Of a stretch of 64,000 nt of DNA, positions 1 through 12,009 are shown one piece after another; position 1 is the stretch's first letter; each line of letters opens with the position of its first letter. The notes below the pieces were generated by a model that was not told where the DNA came from, ran no database searches, and saw only the letters and a program-made list of their open reading frames with translations. This DNA is from Distichodus sexfasciatus (Eukaryota > Chordata > Actinopteri > Characiformes > Distichodontidae), in assembly GCA_032718565.1 (NCBI GenBank), contig JAVGVS010000387.1:183501-247500 (forward strand). Reading direction: 5' to 3'. A program made the translations under genes and the position numbers.

Positions 1-90
1 AAAGAAATAAAAAGATAATGAGTAAAGTGCTGTGGTAAAAGCACAATCGGGGGAAAGCAACGTCAAAACAACGTCAAAACAACGCCGTTA

Positions 91-1946
<1,856 letters not shown>

Positions 1947-2063
1947 CTTTTCTAAAGTTACTTTTCGTGAGTAAATTTTCCAAAAGCTGCTCGAGGGTTC
2001 GAGTGAGAGTTTGTGAGAGGGTGAGGAAAGGAGCCAGTGTTTGAGGTGTGGAGCGATGATATG

Positions 2064-2075
2064 CTGCTTTTATGC
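2064..2075 (-). promoter_or_regulatory. TATA-like element of the gck liver-type promoter
   Basis: On the minus strand this reads GGGCATAAAAGC, about 120 bases upstream of the gck start codon. That would leave a 5' leader of roughly 90 bases. Just upstream is CTTTGGGGC, which resembles half of a nuclear-receptor (HNF4-like) site, as expected for a liver promoter. This is assigned from motif and position only. Confidence 0.4.
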
Positions 2076-2621
2076 CCCAAAGAAGATGGGCGGTTCAGAT
2101 GCTGAAAGCTCTATGTACACACACACCTCCCAACCTGAGTGTACACACACATATACACATCACCTGACCTATTATCTTGCAAAGTCAAGGACATTCAACA
2201 TGTCCAATTGCTAAATCTTGGACAGACTGTGTATCTTAATAAAACGATTTAACGCTACTTACAATAACACATCCCAATAACATTTAACATTTAATCATTC
2301 TTACAAATTAATTGAAAAATGGATATTTTGAAGTGATAACTCAAGATATTTGAGTGTACTTAGATTTTTAGGTCATTTCAAGTACAATGATGTAATATAC
2401 GATGTGTGTGACACAAGATTAGATGTTAAACAAGTTTAGTTTTAGGTTTAGAAAAACGTAATATTTTTTATCTCAAATGGATTGCGTACTTTAACAATAA
2501 ATACATGAGTCCATTCAAATACACTTTTATGCTTAAATTGTTTAAGTTCATAAACTTTATTCATTGTTTTCTCAAACAGTTTGAGTTGAACCCATTAGGC
2601 TGGACTTAAAGGGCTTTTTGC

Positions 2622-2832
2622 GACAGTTTGGGCAGTTGGTGGCGTAACTGTTCAGGTGTTTGCCAACGTGATTGGAAGGTTGCCGGTTTAAGTCCCGGAC
2701 CAGTAAAGGTACTCATGAGCAAGGCACTGTCCTCAAGCACTGCTCCCCGGGCTCCTTCACTGGGAAAAATGCAGAGGTCACATTTGGTTGTGGTGCACTG
2801 TGGTGTGTTCGCAATGACAAATAATCACTTAC
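2622..2832 (+). repeat. tRNA-derived SINE, family B (copy 1)
   Basis: A tRNA-like head contains a B-box-like GGTTTAAGTCC near 2686. The body reads GTACTCATGAGCAAGGCACT ... GGTCACATTTGGTTGTGGTG and ends with GACAAATAATCACTTAC. Seven further copies lie in this window at 7726, 17708, 36962, 48703, 50757, 55478 and 56888, most of them on the other strand. Confidence 0.7.
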
Positions 2833-5800
2833 TTTTTTACCTTCACTTTAACCCTACCAACTGCCGCTAACTGCTATGTTACCCAGCAATAAACCAATGT
2901 CGTTTTTTGTGATGCCATAAAAACTGTATAAACTTTAGTAACAATTTTTGAAGGCTATGATCGTTGCATGAACATAACTATTTGGCCAGTTGTCTTGAGT
3001 GGACATTTAAAATCTCTGAACAATGCCATAAAAACAATATAAGCTTAGTAAAGCTATAACATTTTTATGTGTCATATTCACTTTAGTCGACATTTAGATC
3101 TGATCTGAAAAACCACGTTACTCAGCACTAAAACAATTTCATCTCTTTTGATAACAAAGTTTTAATAAAACTATAAGTAGCTTAGGTTATGGTCATTTAT
3201 TTTATGAACGCAGCCATAACTGTTTGGCCATTTCATGTGTCGTGTTCACTCGAGGGAACGTCTGGACCAGATCAGCCGCTGATTTTAAAAATGTTAAATC
3301 CGTGGACAAAAGGAAATCTTATGAATTATTATATTCTATTTAATTTGAAACTGATTTTACTGCAGGTTCTGACCTATTACTTAACAGTCAATCCAATAAA
3401 GTGTACATTAGTAAAGAGGTCAATGATTTTAGTTTAAATTTAGAAATAAGTTACGACAAACTTGTAGTCTTTTCTAAATTTAGAGCTCCCTGTTTGCATG
3501 AGCAAACAGTTGAAGAGAAGTGTTGAAACTGCTGTAACTCAAAGTCCAAATCTGCACATTTCTGTATTAAAGTCTTGTAAAGTTCAGTGAGGTAAAATGT
3601 GACAGTATTAAAAATGATTTGTAAACATATATATAATTGCATGTTTTCATGTCAGAATAGTGTCTCTTGTCATTTACAGTCTCTACATGCATGTTAATAA
3701 GAATATCTAACTTTAACCATGATTTTCAGTACTAGAAATAATGATGATAGAGATAACCATTTTTGAACTTGTTAAATTAAATGTACTACTGGTATATTGT
3801 TTGTTCCATTTGCATAAATGAAAGTGAGATTTGTCTGTGGGGGTCTTGGCAAGATTGCCAGCCATAAATTTCAGTAGGTGCAAAAAATCATCTGAAATTA
3901 TAACTACAATAAAATTAACTTCAAATTTAAACTTCATTTAAATAAAAAGCAATCGTTTTATCGAGCAGTATGACTATTTTGACTATGGTGCTCATTATCA
4001 ATATTAAAATATTGATATTTTTATTTTGTATAATTTATTTAGAATATGCATGAAAAGAAAGATAAAAGTAAGACAGATTATTGCCATAATTTTTGAGGTT
4101 TTATCACTCCAGTGTGATTGCAGCATATCTTGAAGCTGCAGGTGATAAGGTTTGATAAACTGACTTTATTCCAGTCATGAGACCAACTGAGAGATAATAA
4201 ATTCCAGACCAGAATCCAGAAAAGGTTACAGATTACCCGACTTACTTCTTATTTATTGATTAACTCTTGCCAATCACTGCATGTGACGCTCCCGAAATTC
4301 TCATGTTTCTTCAAATGTGAAAAGTTAAATGTGTTAACCCCACTAACCCTAAACACTCCACATTGTGAAACGGCTTATCAGTGCAAACATGAGTCTCTTT
4401 TTTAGTGATGATTTGGAGGGTTTGGGGGTAAGTAACTATTAATAGCTCAGTCACGGTCAAACCTTCACAGGTCAAATCCACACAGAGTTATAATTAGCAA
4501 CATATCGATCCGAACACAGATTCAGCAGAAATGTGCAGTACTTGGGATTTTGCTTAAATCAAACATAACCTCTGTGTCATGACTTAAAAGTGTCATGGAA
4601 ACCTCTACCTGCAACTCCAATACTGCATCATGCCAAATATGGTGAATTTTATTACCCTTTAAAAGCCTGAGACAATTTGGCAATCTTCCTTTGTTCTTAG
4701 GCTTATGGTGGGTGTATGTGTGTGTAGAGGTTAGCCACACATGCTTGATGTTGTTGTATTCAGGACATCCTGCACTAGTCAGATTTGTCATAGTTTGATG
4801 TGTAAATGCGAACACAGTCTTGAAATCAGTCCATTTCTGATGAAAATGGACTTGCACCTGTAGTTTTTTTCTTTTTTTTTAGCTTGATGTGGTATAAAAG
4901 TGCTGAAACTGTACACATAACTACTAGAACTAGTAAGAACTGGGCCATTTTTATTGGCTGTTATTTTTTATTATGCAGAGACATGGCTATGACTTATTAC
5001 TGTGAAGAAAATTAAGGTTAGTGCCGGGTTTCTTTATCCATTTGGATATGAATTAAAAATGAAATAAAATGATTTGATAACAAATCATTAATTTTTTCTA
5101 TATTTATTTTTTACTCTTTAACATTATAAAATGAAAAAAAAACCCAGATTAATTGAAAATGAAGAAATACTGAAGTTCACGACTCGATATGAAACAATAC
5201 CATGCTGATTTAACTTCCATTCATATTATATCACAAAAAGCAACAAAAATAGCATTGGACATATTTATTTTTGAGTTCTCTCTTTTAATCTGTTATTTTA
5301 ATTTAAAAAAATAGACCTCATGAAGTGACTATATACAATATATATGATGTCTGATCAATGTTTTCATTTTGGATAAATGCTGTGGGCTTGAACAATATAT
5401 CGTGTCACTCCGATAAATCAGGTCCATGGTTATAAAAGACTTATAATTCTTTCCAAAACTACTTTATATAATTCTGTGCAAACATCTCAGTCCCAGTTTT
5501 ACAGATATCATCACATGTATGACATTTCTAAGATTGAGAGCTTCTTCATACAACACAGAAATGAATGATAACAACAGAGATTTGTGATGTTGAAAGCCTA
5601 CAACTCTCATAATCACATCATTTTCACTATTAAATGTGTTGACTGTACGTTTTGCAGAAGTGGCTCATTTTTTTTCCAGTTTTGTAAGATGTTACATGCA
5701 TTGCAATGCTAACTAAATATATTTAGAATGTTGCAGGTGAGCATGTGGGTGGATTTGGGGGAGTGGAGATGGAGCAAAAAGGTCAAGGTTTATGGACATG

Positions 5801-6840
5801 TTGGGAAAGAAGACATCTGGTTGCCTAATGTTTGTGGTTCTAGTTAAATTTTGAAGTCACGTGAATGTAACCCTTACGTTAACACTCTTCTGTCCATCTA
5901 GCTACTTGTGCTCTTAACCTTTTCAATGTTTTAACTTCTGCATTTATATAATTGGTCTAATCCTTATGCACCAAGTTGGACAATGTACAAATGTGCAAAT
6001 CATTCACCTTGCTTTTTATATGACTTTATGCTTCTGATCACATTTGTGCAGATGTGTGCTACCCTTTTAGAACTGATTCTGACTGAAATATATTTACATA
6101 ACGGGTAATAACAGGTAATAAATAACCTGATGGCAACGAATCATAACGAGTCAAGTAAAATTTTTATAATACATTTTAAAATGTGTTCCAATGTCAAACT
6201 GAGAAACTCTTTACGATGTAATATGAGAAACAGAAATAATAAAATAAATCACACAATGGTAGTGTTTTCTGTGATAAGGAGTGCTAAACCTTCTGTGCTA
6301 AAATTGTTAAGAAATATCTGTTTTGCTTTTTATCATTGTTAATTTGTAACTTACCCAAGTTCATATTAAAGGTGACAGAATGTGATTGTGGTTTCATGGC
6401 AATGTGTGAAGAATAAATCACTCCAATTACGGCTAATGAGTGCTACCAAAACAAACGTGTGTGTGTGTGTCCATATCAACAGCATTGCAATGTTGGCTGT
6501 CTTACAATAACCACCATAAAATCTTACGTCCAGACCGTAATCCTTATCAGCACCGACCGAATCAACGTTGAAACACGTCCACCATAAACGTAAATGACAT
6601 CTCTGCCTACAGTAAAGTGCTGCTCTGCGCTGGTCATGGGATTCCTTGGTTACAATGTTGGCTGGAGTGTGATGCACTGAGGTGTGGCAAACCTGGCAGA
6701 CTCTCCTAGCTTTGATCAAGCCTAAATGTTGAGACTGTAACGTCTGCATTTGTTATCATTTAAAAGTGGGCTCTAAGATTTAAAACGAACAGTAACTAAA
6801 ACCAAAAGCAGTAAAATTAACAGTAAACTAAAAAAATAAA
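2833..6840. other. gene-free stretch upstream of gck
   Basis: This is AT-rich sequence with stop codons in all frames at short intervals and no exon-like block that I recognise. It contains the diverged repeat at 3840-3990. From 5040 to 5420 it holds debris of the fish element family that has CGATATG... and ATATATCGTGTCA ends. Confidence 0.5.
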
Positions 6841-7715
6841 ATTCAACTACAGAATATACTTTATTTAGACTAATATCAAAGTACTAGCGGTATAGTTGTA
6901 AGTGTAAGTCTATTTCAGTACTTCTTGGGAGCACTTTTTAGTTTACGAAAGCACACTTTTAAGCGTACTTTTAAGAGTACCTGACTAGTCTAAGTTTTAT
7001 TTTGTACTGCAAATAAACTGTGAACTCTACCATGCACAAACTTATAAGTGCTACTTTTGTACTTTTAGCCTACTCATTTGCTTATGAAAGCGTACTCTAA
7101 AGAATTCTTAGTTTATTGCAACTCGTTTATGACAACACTTTTATTTATACTCTCAGTAAACTACTAGTTGAATCGTTTTTATACTGTAACTATACCTACA
7201 AGTTTTCTTTAAGTGAGCTTAGTATCATACTTATAGCTTACTTTAAAGTTTACCACCAGGTTTCTGTTTACGTGTTACTTTTATACTTTAAATATATATT
7301 TAACTGTACTTGATGCCGATGAGATTTTATGTTTTACAGCATTAGCCAGTATGACCTGAGTCTGTTACAAAACTCTCATACCTTCGAATAATATCAGCCG
7401 AACGTTCCTGCTTTAATAACGCTGCACATAAAACAACAAGGTTGAGTTCCACACATGTATTATTTCCTCAAACTGCTCCAACCCAAAGCTGACTATTTAC
7501 CATCAACTTAAAGATAAAAGTGTATATAATAGTATAACAGTATATATAGAATAGTTTTAGACTGCATCTAAGAAACCAGTGCAAGTCATATATACTTAAA
7601 CTTTAAGAAAACGCCTGATAGACCCAGACTTTAGTCTAAGCCTAGTATACTTAAGTAACTGGTTAACTTTTTAGTTACTACTAGCACACCTGAATATACT
7701 TTCTCTCTATACTTA
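6840..7715. repeat. probable degenerate repeat rich in GTACTTTTAAGTATACT words
   Basis: The interval is full of short palindromic words of the type AGTACTTTTA and TATACTTAAG in both orientations, as seen in AT-rich foldback elements of fish genomes. The boundaries are unclear and there is no coding sequence. Confidence 0.3.
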
Positions 7716-7725
7716 TATTTGAAAG

Positions 7726-7970
7726 TGAGTGATTATTTGTCATTGTGAACACACCACAGCACAGCACACAGTGCACCACAACCAAATGTGACCTCTGCAT
7801 TTAACCCATCCGTGAAGGAGCAGTGGGCAGCTAACAAGCATCCAGGGAGCAGTGCTTGGGGCCGGTACCTTGCTCATGAGTACCTCAGTGGTAACTTTAT
7901 CGACCCTGGATTAAAACCTGCGTCCTTCTGATCACAGGGCGAACACCCTACCGTTACGCAACCATACTTT
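7726..7970 (-). repeat. tRNA-derived SINE, family B (copy 2)
   Basis: A near full-length reverse copy. It starts GTGATTATTTGTCATTGTG, continues through CACAGTGCACCACAACCAAA and GAAGGAGCAGTGGGCAGC, and ends in the tRNA-like head near 7960. Confidence 0.75.
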
Positions 7971-8855
7971 CTTTATTTAACACTCACCCAGCGCTTTGTG
8001 GTCCAGGTCTGACATTTACATTTATCATTGGCAACTTTTGGGAGTAGTTATTGGTCAGTAATGGGAGCTCTGGTCAGCATATATGAAGTTTATATTATTA
8101 AATTAAGTTCTTCCGAGTATATTTTAAATGGGTATGGGTTATTTCTATAGTATATACAGTATGTATATTAACGGACGTTTAGAGTCACTGTGTTAATTTT
8201 TTTAATCTATTCGTGCAACAGTAAAAGCATTCTGCAAATTTGACCAGGTCTGTAGCCTTTGTGCACCAATGACCGTTTCCTTTTTTTAATCCCTTTTTTG
8301 TACTTACCACTGTGTACCAGGAACAAGCCAGAAAATGCCATTTTTGGAGATACTCTGACCCAGTCATGATGATTTTAGAAATTATTAAATGCACTCAGAT
8401 CCCCTTTTTCCTGCTTCCAGCACATCAACTTCATCAAGACCTGTCTGTTAACTTGCTGCCTAACAGATCCAGTCTATTCACAGGTAATACATAATCAATA
8501 TTATTCACTTCATGATTAAACTGTAGTGGTTTTAATGTTCTGACTTGTTGGTGTATTACTCGTGGTAAGATTGTATTATGCTTTGGCCTAAAGACATATA
8601 AAATAAATATCAGATATTTTGGATTCTTCTGTGACGCAAAAGGCTGTTCATTAGTATCTCGACATCAATGTTTGTGGAATTTACACACTTTTCCAGAGTA
8701 AATAGAATGTTTTTGTGCAATACAAATAATCAGTAACTGCTTGAAATGTAAAGAGGAAGAAGTTTCATTTGGCCTTAAAACAGTTTCTCAGGATCATGAA
8801 ATTCTCAGACATTCCTCCTCTTCTAATACCAATTAAATATTTCCTTTCTCTTGGT

Positions 8856-9278
8856 CAGACCCTCCAGCATTTTGAGATGTTGCAATGACAACAATTAACA
8901 CAAATTCAGTGTGAATTCATTACTAGCATGCAACTTTTCCACAATTTTTGACCAATCATTGCCGTTTCCCGTAAAAACGTCAGCGAACTCACTTCCTTGT
9001 TACGCTTGGAAGACGCAGGAAACGTGTGATAAAAACGCCTCACATTTACCTTCGAAAATAACTAAATGATTAATGTTTAATAAAAATAATAGTGGTTTTG
9101 TTCCCTTCATTTTAATGAATTTTTAACGAATCATTATAAAGGGGGACAAAATCTTACTGCAACGCCTAAAAACACTGCAGCTTTCATCCCTTTTTTTTTT
9201 ATTTAGAAAAGCCGCAAAATTGGGTATTTTTGACCGAAACAAATTTTATAAAAGGCCCGCGAAATCCTGGAGGGGCTG
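8856..9278 (-). mobile_element. non-autonomous DNA transposon, CAGACCCTCCAGGATTT family (copy 1)
   Basis: The left end is CAGACCCTCCAGCATTTTG and the right end is GCGAAATCCTGGAGGGGCTG, so the termini are inverted repeats. The interior matches the better copy at 22795-23254 in reverse: CCAATCATTGCCGTTTCC, AACGTGTGATAAAAACGCC, AAAGGGGGACAAAAT. It has no open reading frame of note. No target duplication is visible at this copy. Confidence 0.7.
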
Positions 9279-10177
9279 CTCAGTGTTACCTTGATGACAT
9301 TTTATGAGTTTTATTAACGGCTTTGCATTTGTTGTTAAGCACAAAAAAGGCATGGCAGTAATGGATATATTTTAGCAAAGCCTTTAATGAACTTAACATT
9401 TATAAACTGCATTGCATTCATTTTCCCTTTGTTGTTAGGTTTAAGACTTTACATAAACGTACTATATGGATTCCATTTAGCGTTTTATAATCCAATAACG
9501 ATTGTCATTAGACTTACGACTTTTTGTGGCTTTTGTAATCTCTGCCCTGATAAGTGTATTCTGGTAAGGCCCTGCCTAACATTTCTCACCAAGTCATCAA
9601 AGCCATCAAGAGGCATCATCTGTGGAATTCTTTTCTGTCTCTGTCCTTGTGCTTTTACTATCACCTTATCAAAGTTTGCGCGATAACCTCAACATATAAG
9701 GACTCATAAAACATTATCTAGTAACGCCGGGATCAACTGGTAGCCGTATATTGAATGGCAAATGGAACACAGCGTGGGACGTGGAGTTTAATGTCGAAAA
9801 TCAGAGTACGAGAGTCTGATATAAAAGGCCAGTGTAGGGTCAAAGGTTTTCAGGACAGGCCAATGAACTTTAGCCCATTGTGTGTGACGTTTAAAAAGAG
9901 GGAGGGAACCGTATGAATAAGCAGATTTTTGTTGTGGGGGGAGAGGGTGATGAAATAGGCTAGGAATTTTGTGCAAGAAATTAAAGAGGATTTTAGTTGT
10001 AGTTCACAAAAAGAATATGCTGTTAGCATCAAACAATAAAATCTCACATCGGTCTACAACAGGTAAATGATCAATAATACCTTCATATTAATAAAATTAT
10101 CAATAATTACCTTCTTATCAACAATGTTTTGACGACCTGACCTTACTGTAAATATGAAGACGTATATGTATCTTTAC
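9279..10177. other. gene-free stretch, nothing recognised
   Basis: I see no exon, RNA gene or clear repeat in this interval on either strand. Confidence 0.5.
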
Positions 10178-10222
10178 CTTCTCCATGGTGTGAGCGTCCA
10201 TCACACATCTCCGACCAGTCAT
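10178..10222 (-). CDS. gck: candidate alternative upstream first coding exon of gck
   Basis: Read on the minus strand, this encodes a Met followed by 14 residues (MTGRRCVMDAHTMEK) and then a donor AAG|GTAAAG. It would join gck exon 2 at 1559 in phase 0, giving ...HTMEK|VDQILSEF. Human GCK has an upstream neuroendocrine/beta-cell first exon that also encodes 15 residues and also ends in Glu-Lys before Val-Glu-Gln-Ile-Leu. Length, phase, strand, order (upstream of the liver-type exon) and junction residues all agree. The N-terminal sequence itself is too short and variable to prove homology, so this remains an inference. If real, its promoter lies just above 10222, under 2 kb from myl7. Confidence 0.5.
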
Positions 10223-11097
10223 TGGTGCAAACGATTTTCTTCTTTTTTGGCTTTCCCCCTTCTCAAAGCCGCCTCACAGACTATGACGGGTTAATTTTAG
10301 TTACTAATATGATTAAACCGTTAAACTGTAGATAGCTGCTTATTTGACTTTGTCATCTGAAGACCAAAACCAGAGGTGAGTTCATGTGGAAACGCATTCA
10401 TCTGCCATTTTCAGCTGTTCAGACAGCCCAGAACCGAAGTTGTCTCCCTCTTCATTATCGTCCTGTTAATTCCTAAATGTGTCGCTCAACGGTATTTCTG
10501 TTATCCATGCGCAAAAATCCACTTGGCAAATAGAGAAGTGTCATCCCTTTTTTAATAATGGTGAGGTTTCCTTAATCAAAAAAAGCACTCAATCCCTCAA
10601 AAATGGCTCCCAGTTCCAGACACTTGTCCACTTTTCACTCCTTCGTCAGCAGTTGTTGATGTGACTTTTGAATCTATGAAAATTCTCGTTTACCTGCTTG
10701 AAAATCCTGGTGCAAACGTGTACATAGCTAGCTGAGGTGGTATCATATCATATCATATTATCACGCTTGATTTTCTGCTGGAACAGAATAAACAAAAAGC
10801 AGCATTTCATTCATAAATTTCCTTCATGTTTGTCTGTAGTGTCCTCAACTGTTTTCATCGAAAGCTCGCCCTCAGCTTTGCTCTAGCTCTTTGGTGACCG
10901 TGGCAACCACCGTCGCCCGGGACGTCTCTAAAATTTGCGCACTTGATATGGAAAACACTTAACTGGGCCCTGGGGTAAGTGCCCGACTGGGAATTGCTAA
11001 ATGGGCCAAAATTGGCAAGGAAAACAATGAAGGAGTGTGAGGCTTGTTTGGTGAGAGTGACGGACATCCTGTAAGCCTCAGGGTTGGAGAATAGCTG

Positions 11098-11335
11098 TCT
11101 ACAAGTAGCGACGCTACTTTTTGTTAGTAGCTTACCCTAAGCGACGCTACTAACTGAACTGCTTGTAATGAATAGCTTACCCGTAGCAATGTTACTAACT
11201 GAACCACTTTTTAATAGTAGCTTACCAGTAGCAACACTGCTAACTGAACTACTTTTTGTTAGTATCTTTAGCGACACTACTAACTTGACTACTTTTTATT
11301 AGTAGCTTACCAGTAGCTATGCTACTTTAATATGC
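11098..11335 (+). repeat. tandem array of about 54-bp units (GTAGC/GCTAC words)
   Basis: Four to five diverged units are present. Each contains TTAGTAGCTTACC(A/C)GTAGC, then a GCTACTAACTGAACT block. Related single units occur near 49620-49990 and 56450-57110, so the array comes from a dispersed element that has been amplified locally. Confidence 0.65.
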
Positions 11336-11862
11336 TGTAGCTTTAAAAATTCAAATAAACCCTCCTAGAAGACGAGATTCAGCTGCAGACTAGTTTTTAC
11401 TGTGATGTCAGACGAAAAAGTTCAAATCTGTCGAAATATGCTACCTATCGAATTGTGCTACATAGATGATCTCAACATCTGATTTCTTTGTACGAGTGTA
11501 TATACTGTTTCCAAAATGAGACCATATTTGACCCCCACATCGCCACAGGACAACCCACATTTTATCTTAATGATTCTATATTTAGATCGGTTAATCCTAG
11601 CACGTTCTATCTTTTATTTTATTCAAAATATTCAGAACACAGGATACAAAAGTTTACTGAACTTCCTTCATTGTAAATACTGAAAATGTAACTTTTAATG
11701 TTTTCAACTGCTATTAAAGTGTTTTGTTTCATAAATATTTTCTCATCCAGATATTCAGATACTTTTCCAGCTTTCCATCTCTTCTATCTAACGTTCTGCC
11801 CCACAGGAATCCGCCTACTTAGGGGCTTATCATGGCTCCTGTTTTAGGGTGTCTCTGAGATT

Positions 11863-11950
11863 CCTTTTAGGGGATTGAAAGCACCAACACATTCCTTTTA
11901 TAAGGACCTCTAGAGATAAGGTGTGCCATACATAAAGCCCTAATCAGCTG
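11863..11950 (+). promoter_or_regulatory. myl7 proximal promoter motif cluster
   Basis: In the 150 bases before the myl7 start codon I see: a CArG-like CCTTTTAGGG at 11863-11872; an M-CAT/TEAD site CATTCCT at 11890-11896; a TATA-like TTTTATAAGG at about 11897; a GATA site AGATAAGG at 11914-11921; a second TATA-like ACATAAAG near 11930; and an E-box CAGCTG at 11945-11950. CArG, M-CAT, GATA and E-box sites are typical of cardiac muscle promoters. The transcription start is not determined. Confidence 0.55.
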
Positions 11951-12009
11951 TAACACAGACCGGGCTCCACACACACAAACACACACCCCTCTGCCAGGAA
12001 CCATCCAAC

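Noticed and set aside
10855..11067. 70-codon minus-strand open frame
   Set aside because: No family recognised and no supporting context. It borders the GTAGC repeat and may be repeat sequence.
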